Shown: positions 18,637 to 27,409, numbered from the stretch's first letter. The stretch is DNA of 39,224 nt from Leucobacter sp. OLIS6 (GCF_002752355.1 NZ_MRAV01000004.1:1-39224); one strand, 5' to 3'. Translations and numbers: made by a program. Notes: generated by a model from the letters alone, not told the origin.

Positions 18637-19572
18637 GTGAACGAGCGCGCGTTGGAGCGGACGGTGGACATCGAAGGGCTGCCCGAGCGCTTCATCGCGG
18701 ACCTCGATGCGGCTGATATCGCGCGCGGCGGTGCGCGCCCGGTGGGCGGCGCGTTGCGGATCCACTCGCGCATGCGGACGTTCGGGGCGGTCGTGCTCCA
18801 CGAGGTGTTCGGGTCGCTGACGGAGTTCGAACGACGGCCGCCGTGGCCGGGATCGCCGACGTGGGATCTGGTGTTCATCGACAGAGGAACGTTCGCGTAC
18901 CTGAGTGAGGGGACCTGGAGACCGGCGTCCGGGCGGCTCATGATCGGCCCGAGCGGGTTACCGGGGCGCGTGCGGCTCGGTCCTGATTGCCGCTTCCTTA
19001 TCGTGCGTATGCCGAAGGCCCTGCTGCCCGCACCGAATCGGCTCCGCGAGGAAGTCAGATTCGGGACACACTTGACGCTGATCGAGGAATCCATGCGTGC
19101 CTTCGTCGCGCGGGCCGTGCGCAGCGAGAAGGACATCGCCGAGGGCGAGAGCGCCGCGGTCGACCGGATCCTCGTCGAGATGGCCGGGGCGGTGCTGCTC
19201 GGGCGGCTCGGCCGGGACCCGGCGCGGGCCTCGCCCCGCGCAGCCCTGCGGGAGCGAGCACTCGCCGAGCTCGCCCGCAGGGCGGCCGATCCGTCCTTCG
19301 CCCCCGCGGATCTCGCTCGGTCGACCGGCGCATCGCTGCGGCATCTGCAGGGAGTCTTCGCCGAAGCCGGGATCTCCGTTGCGGGGGAACTGCGTCGGGT
19401 GCGGGCCGAAGCCGCGCACGCGCTGCTGCGGGACCCTGCATACGACGGTCTCGATATGGAGACGGTCGCTGCCCGCGCCGGGTTCGGGTCGGCGCGGGCC
19501 ATGCGAACGGCGCTCGCGCGTCAGCTGGGCAGCGGACCGCGTGCGCTCCGATCCGGGAGGGACCGGCTCTGA
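18637..19572 (+). CDS. AraC-family transcriptional regulator
   Basis: This 311-residue protein has an N-terminal region like the AraC-binding-like domain (FDRRP-type segment, then a cupin-like stretch, residues about 40-170) and a C-terminal helix-turn-helix domain (about 205-300) with two HTH units; the second is in LDMETVAARAGFGSARAMRTALARQLG. The target is unknown. It is a stand-alone gene after the surface protein gene and convergent with the catabolic operon, so it could control either or neither. The GTG start follows a -10 box by 6 bases. Confidence 0.85.
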   Translation: MNERALERTVDIEGLPERFIADLDAADIARGGARPVGGALRIHSRMRTFGAVVLHEVFGSLTEFERRPPWPGSPTWDLVFIDRGTFAYLSEGTWRPASGRLMIGPSGLPGRVRLGPDCRFLIVRMPKALLPAPNRLREEVRFGTHLTLIEESMRAFVARAVRSEKDIAEGESAAVDRILVEMAGAVLLGRLGRDPARASPRAALRERALAELARRAADPSFAPADLARSTGASLRHLQGVFAEAGISVAGELRRVRAEAAHALLRDPAYDGLDMETVAARAGFGSARAMRTALARQLGSGPRALRSGRDRL

Positions 19573-19602
19573 GTGGTCCGGGCGGTCGTGCCGACGCCCC
19601 GC

Positions 19603-20223
19603 TCAGGGCAGCAGCGCGAAGCCGGACTCGTACCGGGTCTTGCCGAGCGCGGCCATGATGATCTGCAGGAAGCCCATCGCCTCCAGCTCCCGTGCGCGCG
19701 TCAGCGGTCCGACGTCGACCGCGCGCATGCCCGCCGCCTCGATCAGGGCCGCGACCCGCTGCTTGGCGTCCGCGTAGTCCCCGGCGAAGAGCACGGTCGT
19801 GGGGGTCGTGCCGTTCGTGCCGCTGACGAGCGTGTCGCCGAGGTTGACGTTGAAGGCCTTGACGACCGCCGCGCCATCGGGCAGTTGCCGGGCCAGCTCG
19901 GCCGCGGTCGAGGAATCGGCGGGAGACAGCAGCGCGTCGTACGTGCTGAAGTCGATGGGGTTGCTGATGTCGATCACGACCTTCTCGGCGAGCTGGTCCC
20001 GATAGTGCTCCAGAATGCCCGCGTAGGCCGAGTAGGGGACCGCGAGCACGACGAGATCGCCGGTGAGCCGGTCGCCCAGCGCACCGGTCGTGAAGCCGGG
20101 CCGTGCGGCGGAAGCGCTCGACGCGCTGCGCTTGACGATCTGGACCTCCGCGCCGGCGCGCGCGGCGACCTCGGCGATCGCCGCGCCCATCTTGCCGCTG
20201 CCGATGATGCTGATGGTGGTCAT
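19603..20223 (-). CDS. NAD(P)-binding F420-dependent oxidoreductase-like protein
   Basis: This 206-residue protein has an N-terminal Rossmann motif GSGKMG (residues 8-13) and the layout of the NADP oxidoreductase, coenzyme F420-dependent family (AVPYSAY, VVIDISNPID, VVKAFNVN segments). Family members reduce F420 with NADPH or reduce related substrates; the true acceptor here cannot be read. ATG 20223 overlaps the stop of the hydroxylase gene as ATGA, so the two are coupled. Association with a flavin hydroxylase suggests a step in the same catabolic route. Confidence 0.87.
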   Translation of the reverse strand: MTTISIIGSGKMGAAIAEVAARAGAEVQIVKRSASSASAARPGFTTGALGDRLTGDLVVLAVPYSAYAGILEHYRDQLAEKVVIDISNPIDFSTYDALLSPADSSTAAELARQLPDGAAVVKAFNVNLGDTLVSGTNGTTPTTVLFAGDYADAKQRVAALIEAAGMRAVDVGPLTRARELEAMGFLQIIMAALGKTRYESGFALLP

Positions 20224-21437
20224 GCGGGAATCCTCCGGAATCGGGTGAGCGCCTGCTCGGCGACTTTCTGGGCGTCGTAGTCGAACACCGCGCCGCGTCG
20301 GAAGTCGCGCCCCACGCGGATGTCGGCGTCGCGCTTCTCGAGGTTCGCGAACTCGTACTGGGCGTCGAACATGGCGCCTGCGCGGCGCGAGCCGTTCTGC
20401 AGGATCGCGGTGCGCTGCATGCGGACGGCGGCGTAGCGGCGGAACGCCTCGGGGACGCCGTCCACTCCGTCGGCCGCGGCGAGGAAGGTCGCCAGCGCCA
20501 TGCTGTCCTCGATCGCCTGGTTCACCCCCTGGCCCTGATGCGGCAGCATCGTGTGCGCCGCATCGCCGAGGAGCGTGATCGGGCCGTTCGACCAGTTCGT
20601 CAGCGGTTCGTGGTCGAACAGGCCCCACCAGAAGGTCCGCTCGATCGCCGCGATGAAGCGCTGGAGGCGCGGGTCCCAGCCCTCGCCCGCGAACTCGGCC
20701 GCGAGTTCGCTCACCTCGGCCGGCCCGGACCACGGGCCGTTCAGCGGCCGGTCGCTCGGGATGCCTGCCACGAAGTTGAACAGCTTGCGCTGCTGCAGGG
20801 GGTAGCACATGAAGTGTCGGCTATCGCCCATCCAGACCTGGCTGATCATCGGCCAATCCTCCGGGAGGCGGGACGCGTCGACGACTCCGCGGTAGACGAT
20901 GTAGCCGGAGTAGACGGGGTCGGGGTGCTGGTCGACGGACCTCCGCACCACCGAGTGGATGCCGTCGGCGCCGATCACCGCGTCGAAGTCCTCCTCGACC
21001 CCGTTCTCGAACGCGAGACGGACGCCGGACTCGAGGGTTTCGACGGACCGCAGCCGATGCCCGAGCCGGATGCGGTCGGGGTCGACCTCGGATGCCAGCG
21101 CGTCGATGAGGTCCGGCCGGTACATGCCGATGTTCTGGTATCGCTTGGCGGAGTCCTCCCAGGCGGCATCGGTCACGAGACCTCCCATCGCGTCCAGGTA
21201 GACGCCGTGCCCGTCCGGTACGGCACCGAGCGAGCGGATCCGGTCGAGGACTCCGAGCGCATCGAGCACGCGCGCCGCGTTCGGGGCGACCGTGACGCCC
21301 GCGCCGACCTCGCCGAGCCGGCTCGCCTGCTCGAACACGGTGACGTCGGCTCCGGCGATCCGGGTGAGCGCGATCGCGGCGGTGAGGCCGCCCATCCCGC
21401 CGCCGATGATCGCCACCCTGGTGGGGTGATCTCCCAT
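20220..21437 (-). CDS. FAD-dependent aromatic hydroxylase (group A monooxygenase)
   Basis: This 405-residue flavoprotein shows the three class motifs: GGGMGG near the N-terminus (residues 12-17), the DG motif GADGIHSVVRR (about 154-164) and the GD motif LLGDAAHTMLPHQGQG (about 288-303). Such enzymes insert one oxygen into aromatic rings using NAD(P)H. The closest kinds I recognise are salicylate and 6-hydroxynicotinate monooxygenases. The exact substrate is not clear. ATG 21437 has GGAGG 4 bases upstream. It lies in an operon between an MFS carrier and the F420-type reductase, opposite a LysR regulator, which is typical of aromatic-acid catabolism. Confidence 0.9.
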   Translation of the reverse strand: MGDHPTRVAIIGGGMGGLTAAIALTRIAGADVTVFEQASRLGEVGAGVTVAPNAARVLDALGVLDRIRSLGAVPDGHGVYLDAMGGLVTDAAWEDSAKRYQNIGMYRPDLIDALASEVDPDRIRLGHRLRSVETLESGVRLAFENGVEEDFDAVIGADGIHSVVRRSVDQHPDPVYSGYIVYRGVVDASRLPEDWPMISQVWMGDSRHFMCYPLQQRKLFNFVAGIPSDRPLNGPWSGPAEVSELAAEFAGEGWDPRLQRFIAAIERTFWWGLFDHEPLTNWSNGPITLLGDAAHTMLPHQGQGVNQAIEDSMALATFLAAADGVDGVPEAFRRYAAVRMQRTAILQNGSRRAGAMFDAQYEFANLEKRDADIRVGRDFRRGAVFDYDAQKVAEQALTRFRRIPA

Positions 21438-21447
21438 TTCTCCTCCT

Positions 21448-21510
21448 TGACTGCGTTGCGCGATAACTGAACTGGGTTGCGCGGTGACTGAACTGCGTGG
21501 CACGGGCGAC
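21448..21510 (+). repeat. three tandem ~21-bp repeats
   Basis: Units at 21448-21467, 21468-21488 and 21489-21510 share the pattern TGA(A)CTGxGTTGCGCGxxxAC, with more changes in the third. They fill most of the 76-base gap between the transporter stop and the hydroxylase ribosome binding site. On the mRNA side the units read GTyAnCGCGCAACnCAGTTCA. Confidence 0.8.
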
Positions 21511-21513
21511 GCT

Positions 21514-22893
21514 CTAGCGTGCGGGCGCCGGCTCGGGCGCTTCCGCCTGGGCGGTGAACACGGTGGCCCCGGCGGCCTGTTCCGCCTCGTGGTCGGGTCC
21601 GAGGGGGATCCCGCTCCGATCCCGGAGGCAGAGGGTCGCGGCACCGCCGATGAGGGAGGCCGCGAGGAGGTAACCGGAGACGGCGGTCGTGGAGCCCGTG
21701 GCTTCCAGGAGCATCTGCGCGATCATGGGCGCGAAGGCGCCGCCGAGGACCGCTCCGATCGCGTAGGTGATCGAGACGCCCGAGAAGCGGATCGACGCCG
21801 GGAAGATCTCGGAGTACCACGCGGCCAGCGGGCCGTAGGTGAGGCCGAGTCCGATCGAGATGAGGACGAGTGCGGTGTAGAGCCCGGGCAGTCCGCCGTT
21901 GTCGACGAGCCAGAAGACGGGGAACACGACGAGCGCCTGCAGCGCGAAGCCGATGAGGAACGTGCTGCGCCGACCGATCCGGTCGGAGAGGATGCCCGCG
22001 GCGAGCGTCGAGAGGAACCAGACGGCCGCGGCCGTCGCCGCCGCGACGAGCACCGCCGTGGTGTCGAGGCTCTGCACGTTGATCGCGTAGCTGTTGAGGA
22101 AGCCGCCGGTGGTCATGTAGCCGAGCGTGCCGTTGCCGGCGAACACGAGCGCGGCGAGGAGCACGAGATGCCAGTGCCGCTTGAACACCTCGAGGATCGG
22201 CACGCTCGGCTGCGCGCCCCGCTCGGCGAGCTCGGCGAACACGGGGCTCTCCTCGACGGTGCGGCGGATCACGAATCCGACCACGATGAGCACGACGCTC
22301 AGGAGGAACGGAACGCGCCAACCCCATTCCAGGTATGCGGCGCCGGGGGAGACGACGCCGGTCATGAGCGCGGTCACGCCGGACGCGAGGAGGAAGCCGA
22401 GGGGCACCCCGAGCTGGGGCCAGGATCCCGCGCGGCCGCGGCGGTCCGCGGGAGCGTGCTCGACGGCCATGAGCACGGCCCCGCCCCACTCGCCGCCGGC
22501 GCTGAGGCCCTGGAGGATGCGGAGGAGCAGAAGCAGGACCGGGGCCGCGGTGCCGATCTGCGCGTAGGTCGGCAGCAGGCCGACGAGGGTGGTCGCCGCG
22601 CCCATGAGGACGAGCGTGAGGACGAGCATCGCCCGCCGCCCGAGACGATCCCCGAAGTGCCCGGCGAGGAACGCGCCGAGCGGACGGAAGAGGAACGAGA
22701 TGCCGACCGTCGCGAAGGAGAGCAGCAGCCCGATCTCGTGCCCGGCCGGCTGGAAGAAGAGCTGCGCGAAGACGAGCCCGGCGCTCGTCGCGTAGATGAA
22801 GAAGTCGTACCACTCGATCGTGGTGCCGATGATCGTCGCGAAGGCGATCCGGCGTTGCGAGGTCTGCGCGCTCGCGGAGGCTGAAGAGGTCAT
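21514..22893 (-). CDS. MFS metabolite:H+ symporter
   Basis: This 459-residue transporter of the MHS branch has about 12 hydrophobic segments, the family N-terminal GTTIEWYDFFIYAT, the loop 2-3 motif GHFGDRLGRRAML, and a second related loop GILSDRIGRRSTF. Relatives import organic acids such as shikimate, citrate, proline/betaine or aromatic acids. Here the neighbouring aromatic hydroxylase suggests an aromatic acid. ATG 22893 has AGGG 6 bases upstream; ATG 22911, in frame, has an equally good site and would add six residues. It is the first gene of the catabolic operon. Confidence 0.9.
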   Translation of the reverse strand: MTSSASASAQTSQRRIAFATIIGTTIEWYDFFIYATSAGLVFAQLFFQPAGHEIGLLLSFATVGISFLFRPLGAFLAGHFGDRLGRRAMLVLTLVLMGAATTLVGLLPTYAQIGTAAPVLLLLLRILQGLSAGGEWGGAVLMAVEHAPADRRGRAGSWPQLGVPLGFLLASGVTALMTGVVSPGAAYLEWGWRVPFLLSVVLIVVGFVIRRTVEESPVFAELAERGAQPSVPILEVFKRHWHLVLLAALVFAGNGTLGYMTTGGFLNSYAINVQSLDTTAVLVAAATAAAVWFLSTLAAGILSDRIGRRSTFLIGFALQALVVFPVFWLVDNGGLPGLYTALVLISIGLGLTYGPLAAWYSEIFPASIRFSGVSITYAIGAVLGGAFAPMIAQMLLEATGSTTAVSGYLLAASLIGGAATLCLRDRSGIPLGPDHEAEQAAGATVFTAQAEAPEPAPAR

Positions 22894-22944
22894 CGAAGTC
22901 CCTAACGTCATTGTTGTCCCTGCGGGAGGGAGGGCCGCCATCCA

Positions 22945-23009
22945 TCGTGATGCGCACGACTCTGCGTGTAAATCACGGTTATTCGAGGATATAATTCGGC
23001 TGAACCGAA
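22945..23009. promoter_or_regulatory. cluster of inverted repeats, probable LysR-type operators
   Basis: Three dyads share a 5-base spacer: TCGTG-N5-CACGA (22945-22959), CGTG-N5-CACG (22965-22977) and TTCGG-N5-CCGAA (22995-23009). The first two have the same half-sites 19 bases apart. The third overlaps the -10 box and predicted start of the regulator gene and contains a T-N11-A core. The arrangement fits a LysR protein that represses itself and activates the divergent transporter operon. Confidence 0.6.
22967..22995 (+). promoter_or_regulatory. promoter of the LysR-type regulator gene
   Basis: A consensus TATAAT (22990-22995) has TGTAAA (22967-22972) 17 bases upstream. Transcription would start near 23001-23003, inside the TTCGG-N5-CCGAA dyad, leaving a leader of about 30 bases with GAGGGGG before GTG 23032. 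Confidence 0.7.
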
Positions 23010-23031
23010 GAATACGTTTCGAGGGGGCATC

Positions 23032-23991
23032 GTGGCCGATGTGAGTCTGCGCCAGTTGGAGCTGTTCGCCGCGCTCCCGAACTTCGCCACGCTCAGCGCG
23101 GCGGCCGCCCACCTGCACATCTCGGAATCCGCGCTGTCGCAAGCGATCACGGTGCTCGAGCGCACCGTCGGCGAGCAGCTGTGCGTCCGTCGGAAGGCCC
23201 GCGGGCTCACGCTGACCCCGACCGGGCAGCAGTTCGCGAAGCGGGCCAGGCGGATCGTCGCCGAGACGCAGGAACTGGTGCTGGGCCCGGGCCTCGGGCA
23301 GGAGCTGCGCGGACCCGTGAAGCTGGGCTGCTACTCGACCTTCGCGACCAACGTGGTGCCCGAGCTCCTGGAGGAGTTCCCGAAGCTCCACCCCGGCGTG
23401 CGCATGGAGATCATGGTCGGCACCAACGAGGAGCTGCTCTCGGCGCTCGAAGCCGGGCGCCTCGACGTCGCCCTCGTGTACGACGTGTCGTTGCCGGTCG
23501 GGTACCGCCGCCGGAAGATCTACGCGACCGAGCTTGAGGTCCACCTGCACCCGGATCATCCGCTCGCGTCGGCCAAGACGATAGACCTGCCGGATCTCGC
23601 CCACCAGCCCTACATCCAGTTCGACGCGACCCCCGGCACGGTGAACGTCACCGACGCGTTCGCCGCCCGAGGCCTCGAACCGTCGATCGAGGCCCGGGTC
23701 AGCGAGATCGGGCTCGTCGAGGCGCTCGTGGGGCGGGGGCTCGGCTACGGCCTGCTCATGTCGCGGCCCAACGCGGCGACGACAAGCCTCGAGGGGCGGC
23801 CGATCGTCATCCGCCCGCTCGACCCGCCCGTCACCGTCACCCACGTGGTGGGGATCTGGCCCGAGGACATGGACCTGACCTCGCGCGCGCTCGCGCTGCT
23901 GGACTTCGCCGCGGAACGGCTCGGCGATCGCGACGGCGGTCGCGACCGCGGTCATGATCGCGCAGAATCCGGGGCGGTCGCCGCACGCTAG
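23032..23991 (+). CDS. LysR-family transcriptional regulator
   Basis: This 319-residue protein has an N-terminal winged HTH (MADVSLRQLELFAALPNF... SALSQAITVLERTVG, residues about 1-65) and a periplasmic-binding-type effector domain (about 90-300). It is divergent from the MFS-hydroxylase-reductase operon, the usual place for the activator of an aromatic catabolic operon. The ligand is probably the transported acid or its product. The last 20 or so residues form an Arg/Asp/Gly-rich tail. GTG 23032 has GAGGGGG 6 bases upstream. Confidence 0.92.
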   Translation: MADVSLRQLELFAALPNFATLSAAAAHLHISESALSQAITVLERTVGEQLCVRRKARGLTLTPTGQQFAKRARRIVAETQELVLGPGLGQELRGPVKLGCYSTFATNVVPELLEEFPKLHPGVRMEIMVGTNEELLSALEAGRLDVALVYDVSLPVGYRRRKIYATELEVHLHPDHPLASAKTIDLPDLAHQPYIQFDATPGTVNVTDAFAARGLEPSIEARVSEIGLVEALVGRGLGYGLLMSRPNAATTSLEGRPIVIRPLDPPVTVTHVVGIWPEDMDLTSRALALLDFAAERLGDRDGGRDRGHDRAESGAVAAR

Positions 23992-23994
23992 GAT
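23989..23994 (+). promoter_or_regulatory. possible -10 box of the parA operon
   Basis: TAGGAT overlaps the stop codon of the LysR gene and lies 31 bases before ATG 24026, leaving a short leader with GAGGAGG (24012-24018). No clear -35 box is seen. Confidence 0.4.
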
Positions 23995-24025
23995 GGATCG
24001 TTAGCGACTCGAGAGGAGGGCCGGA

Positions 24026-24880
24026 ATGGCGAAGCAGCAGGTCGAGCTCGGTCCCACCGGGCGACCCGAGCGGATCATTCCGGCACCGAAGAAGCTCGAT
24101 CGACACGGCCCCGCGCGCATCATCGCGATGTGCAACCAGAAGGGCGGCGTCGGCAAGACGACGAGCACCATCAACCTCGCCGCCGCGCTCGCGCGCTACG
24201 GCCGCAGGGTGCTGGCCGTCGACTTCGACCCCCAGGGCGCGCTCTCGGCCGGCCTCGGCGTGCCCGCCCACGACGTGCCGACCATCTACGACCTCATGCT
24301 CGGCAAGGTCAAGGATCCGCGCGAGGCGATCGTGCGCACCGCGACCCCCGGTCTCGACGTGATCCCGGCGAACATCGATCTGTCGGCCGCCGAGGTGCAC
24401 CTCGTCACGGAGGTCGCGCGCGAGCAGATCCTCGCGGGCGTGCTCCGCAAGGTCGTCGACGACTACGACGTGATCCTCATCGACTGCCAGCCCTCGCTCG
24501 GCCTGCTCACGGTGAACGCCCTCACTGCGAGCCACGGCGTACTGATCCCGCTCGCCTGCGAGTATTTCGCGCTGCGCGGCGTCGCGCTGCTCGTCGAGAC
24601 CATCGACAAGGTGAAGGACCGCCTCAACCCGGCGCTCGAGCTCGACGGCATCCTCGCGACGATGTACGACTCGCGCACCCTGCACGCGCGCGAGGTGCTC
24701 GAGCGCGTCGTCGACACGTTCGACGACCAGGTGTTCGACACCGTCATCGGCCGCACCGTGAAGCTGCCCGACGCGCAGATCGCGGCGAAGCCGATCCTCG
24801 ACTACGCGCCGTCGAACGCGGCGTCCGAGGCGTACCTGAAGCTGGCGCGGGAGCTCGTCGCCCGCGGCGTGGTCGCCTGA
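24026..24880 (+). CDS. parA: ParA/Soj-family chromosome segregation ATPase
   Basis: This 284-residue ATPase has a deviant Walker A motif KGGVGKTT (residues 39-46), the A' region VLAVDFDPQGALSAG, and Walker B in DVILIDCQPSLG. It has a short N-terminal extension and no HTH, so it is the Soj-like chromosomal type. No parB lies next to it. In Actinobacteria this copy precedes scpA (Rv1708-Rv1709) and is separate from the parAB pair near the origin. It starts the parA-scpA-scpB-rluB run, with GAGGAGG 7 bases before ATG. Confidence 0.92.
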   Translation: MAKQQVELGPTGRPERIIPAPKKLDRHGPARIIAMCNQKGGVGKTTSTINLAAALARYGRRVLAVDFDPQGALSAGLGVPAHDVPTIYDLMLGKVKDPREAIVRTATPGLDVIPANIDLSAAEVHLVTEVAREQILAGVLRKVVDDYDVILIDCQPSLGLLTVNALTASHGVLIPLACEYFALRGVALLVETIDKVKDRLNPALELDGILATMYDSRTLHAREVLERVVDTFDDQVFDTVIGRTVKLPDAQIAAKPILDYAPSNAASEAYLKLARELVARGVVA

Positions 24881-24899
24881 GCGGTCAGATGGGCGCGGC

Positions 24900-25736
24900 A
24901 TGACCGAGCTCGGCACCGCGGAGGCCGGCGGCCCGGAGGCCCCCGGGTTCCGCGTCTCGCTCGAGGTGTTCGACGGCCCGTTCGACCTGCTGCTGAACCT
25001 GATCGGCAAGCACGAGCTCGATATCACCGAGGTCTCGCTGAGCCTCGTCACCGACGAGTTCATCGCCTACCTCTCGTCGCTCGACGGGCAGGGGCTCATC
25101 GAGCTGGATCAGGCCTCCGAGTTCCTCGTGGTCGCGGCCACGCTGCTCGACATGAAGATCGCCAGCCTGCTGCCGCAGGGCGAGGCGGTCGATGCCGAGG
25201 ACATCGCGCTGCTGGAGGCGCGCGATCTGCTCTTCGCGCGGCTGCTGCAGTACCGCGCGTTCAAGCAGGCGAGCGCGTGGTTCCGCAGCCGCATCGAGTC
25301 CGAGGAGGCGCGGCACCCGAGGCAGGTGCCGCTCGACGCGCGGTACCGCCAGCGCGGTCCGGAGCTCGTCTGGACCCTGTCGGCCGACGACTTCGCGGCG
25401 ATGGCCGTGCTGGCCTTCACGCCGCGCGAGTTGCCCACCGTGGGCCTCGACCACCTGCACGCCCCGCTCGTGTCGATCCGGGAGCAGGCGGCCATCGTCG
25501 TCGCCATGCTGCGAACCGACGGGACGCACACCTTCCGGCAGCTCATCGCGGGACTCCAGTTCGGGTCGGAGCGCGGCGTGATCGTCGCCCGGTTCCTCGC
25601 GATCCTCGAGCTGTACCGGCGCGACGCCGTGGGCTTCGAGCAGGCGGAACCGCTCGGCGAGCTGACGGTGCGCTGGACCGGCGAGCACTGGTCGGACGAC
25701 TCTCTTGCGACACTGGGAACGGACTATGACGGATAA
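24900..25736 (+). CDS. scpA: segregation and condensation protein A
   Basis: This 278-residue kleisin bridges the SMC heads in the bacterial condensin complex. The family N-terminus is clear (FRVSLEVFDGPFDLLLNLIGKHELDITEV), followed by LDQASEFLVVAATLLDMKIASLLP and a C-terminal winged helix (FLAILELYRRDAVGFEQ). ATG 24900 lies 19 bases after the parA stop. Its 3' end overlaps scpB by 11 bases. The length is normal for Actinobacteria. Confidence 0.95.
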   Translation: MTELGTAEAGGPEAPGFRVSLEVFDGPFDLLLNLIGKHELDITEVSLSLVTDEFIAYLSSLDGQGLIELDQASEFLVVAATLLDMKIASLLPQGEAVDAEDIALLEARDLLFARLLQYRAFKQASAWFRSRIESEEARHPRQVPLDARYRQRGPELVWTLSADDFAAMAVLAFTPRELPTVGLDHLHAPLVSIREQAAIVVAMLRTDGTHTFRQLIAGLQFGSERGVIVARFLAILELYRRDAVGFEQAEPLGELTVRWTGEHWSDDSLATLGTDYDG

Positions 25737-26373
25737 CGAGACGACACCGACCGCGGGCCAGCCGGCCGATGGGACGCAGGCGCCCGGTGCGGCGGGCGAG
25801 CTGGAGCGGGCGCGCGCCGAGCACACGCTCGAGCAGCAGCTCGAGGCGCTGCTGCTCGTCGCCGACGAACCGCTGAGCATCGTGAGCCTCGCGACCGCGA
25901 CCGACCGCCCCGTGCGCGAGGTGCGCCGTGCGGTCGACCTGCTGGCGAACGACTACGCGGGCGCGATGGACGGGCCGGTGCGCGGCTTCGAGCTGCGCGA
26001 GGTCGCCGGCGGATACCGCTTCTACGTGCGCGAGACGCTCGACCCGGTCGTGGCGGACTTCGTGCAGCAGCAGACCCCGGCACGGCTCTCGCAGGCCGCG
26101 CTCGAGACGCTCGCCGTGGTCGCCTACCGGCAGCCGATCTCGCGCGGCGCGATCGCCTCGATCCGCGCGGTGAACGTCGACTCGGTCGTGCGCACGCTGG
26201 TGGGGCGCGGGCTCATCACCGAGGTCGGGCACGACGGCGAGACCGGCGCGATCCTCTACGGCACCACCGACACGCTCATGGGGCACCTCGGCATCTCGAG
26301 CGTCGAGGAACTGCCGCCCATCTCGCCCCTGCTCGACGACGGACTGGAAGGTTTCGAACATGAGTCGTTCTGA
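25726..26373 (+). CDS. scpB: segregation and condensation protein B
   Basis: This 215-residue protein binds ScpA as a dimer in the SMC-ScpAB complex. It has two winged-helix domains; the conserved cores are EALLLVADEPLS, RGFELREVAGGYRFYVRE, and LSQAALETLAVVAYRQPISRGAI with the second wing at GRGLITEVG. The N-terminus has an extra Ala/Thr/Pro-rich stretch of about 35 residues. ATG 25726 was chosen over TTG 25705. It overlaps scpA upstream and rluB downstream, so the three are translationally coupled. Confidence 0.93.
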   Translation: MTDNETTPTAGQPADGTQAPGAAGELERARAEHTLEQQLEALLLVADEPLSIVSLATATDRPVREVRRAVDLLANDYAGAMDGPVRGFELREVAGGYRFYVRETLDPVVADFVQQQTPARLSQAALETLAVVAYRQPISRGAIASIRAVNVDSVVRTLVGRGLITEVGHDGETGAILYGTTDTLMGHLGISSVEELPPISPLLDDGLEGFEHESF

Positions 26374-27394
26374 CGAACACCCGAAGCAGCGACGCACCGG
26401 AGGCTCCGGCGGTTCAGGAGGCTCCGGCGGTTCCGGCGGGGAGTTCTCGGTCGACGGTCAGGCCGTCGAGATTGACCTCGCCGAGTGGGGGTGGCCGGGA
26501 GCCGCGACCGCCGACGGCGATGCGGAGCCCGAGCTTCCCGCCGACGACCGCCCGCGCTTGCAGAAGGCGCTCGCGCACGCGGGCGTCGCGTCGCGTCGCG
26601 CCTGCGAGGTGCTGATCACCAGTGGGCGGGTGACCGTGAACGGCGAGATCGTGCGGGAACTCGGCAGTCGCCTCGACCTCGACTCCGAGGTGCGGGTCGA
26701 CGGGGTCGTCGTGCAGCTGGACGCCAGCAAGCGGTACTTCGTGCTCAACAAGCCGCGCGGAGTCGTCTCGACGATGTCCGACGAGAAGGGACGCCGCGAC
26801 CTGCGCGAGTTCACCGACCTCGTCGAGGACCGCCTCTACAACGTCGGGCGCCTCGACACCGACACGTCCGGACTGCTGGTGCTGACGAACGACGGCGATC
26901 TCGCGCATAAGCTCGCGCACCCCAAGTTCGGCGTGCAGAAGACCTACATCGCGAAGGTAACGGGACGCGTGACGCCCGCGACGATCCAGCGGCTGAAGGA
27001 CGGGATCGAGCTCGAGGACGGCCCGATCCGCGCCGACGCCGCGAAGCTGCTGCAGGGCGAGGGGGCGCGGCACTCGCTCGTCGAGATCACCCTGCACTCG
27101 GGCAAGAACCGGATCGTACGCCGCATGCTGGCCGAGGTCGGGCACCCCGTCGAGGAGCTCGTGCGCCGGCAGTTCGGGCCGCTCAACCTCGGTACGCTGC
27201 GGCTCGGCGAGATGCGCGAGCTGTCCGGCGCCGAGCGCGGCGCACTGCTCACCGCAGCCGAGGGCGACACCGATGCGCACGGCCGCGCGCCGTCCGGAGG
27301 TCGCCCGGGCGACGGCAAGGGTGCGCGCGGCATGCGCGGGATGGCGGCGCGCGGCAACCCCCACGGTCGTGGGGGCGCGCGCAAGACCCGATAG
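26360..27394 (+). CDS. rluB: 23S rRNA pseudouridine synthase, RluB/RsuA type
   Basis: This 344-residue enzyme converts uridine to pseudouridine in rRNA. An S4 domain (about residues 65-115) is followed by the RsuA-type catalytic domain with the active Asp166 in GRLDTDTSGLL, the KPRG motif (131-134) and KNRIVRRML. Both ends carry extra low-complexity sequence: a GSGGSGG tract near the N-terminus (14-27) from an 18-base DNA repeat, and a Gly/Arg-rich tail that may bind RNA. ATG 26360 overlaps the scpB end by 14 bases. In M. tuberculosis cmk and engA follow; here they are not present. Confidence 0.93.
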   Translation: MSRSDEHPKQRRTGGSGGSGGSGGSGGEFSVDGQAVEIDLAEWGWPGAATADGDAEPELPADDRPRLQKALAHAGVASRRACEVLITSGRVTVNGEIVRELGSRLDLDSEVRVDGVVVQLDASKRYFVLNKPRGVVSTMSDEKGRRDLREFTDLVEDRLYNVGRLDTDTSGLLVLTNDGDLAHKLAHPKFGVQKTYIAKVTGRVTPATIQRLKDGIELEDGPIRADAAKLLQGEGARHSLVEITLHSGKNRIVRRMLAEVGHPVEELVRRQFGPLNLGTLRLGEMRELSGAERGALLTAAEGDTDAHGRAPSGGRPGDGKGARGMRGMAARGNPHGRGGARKTR

Positions 27395-27409
27395 CGGGCC
27401 CGAACCGGT

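Noticed and set aside
19579..19598. A possible terminator hairpin between the AraC-type gene and the convergent operon
   Set aside because: The stem is interrupted and short, without a T-run; evidence is too weak to list as a feature.
21484..22884. A long plus-strand open frame opposite the MFS transporter
   Set aside because: It is a charged low-complexity antisense shadow; the minus frame has the transporter motifs.
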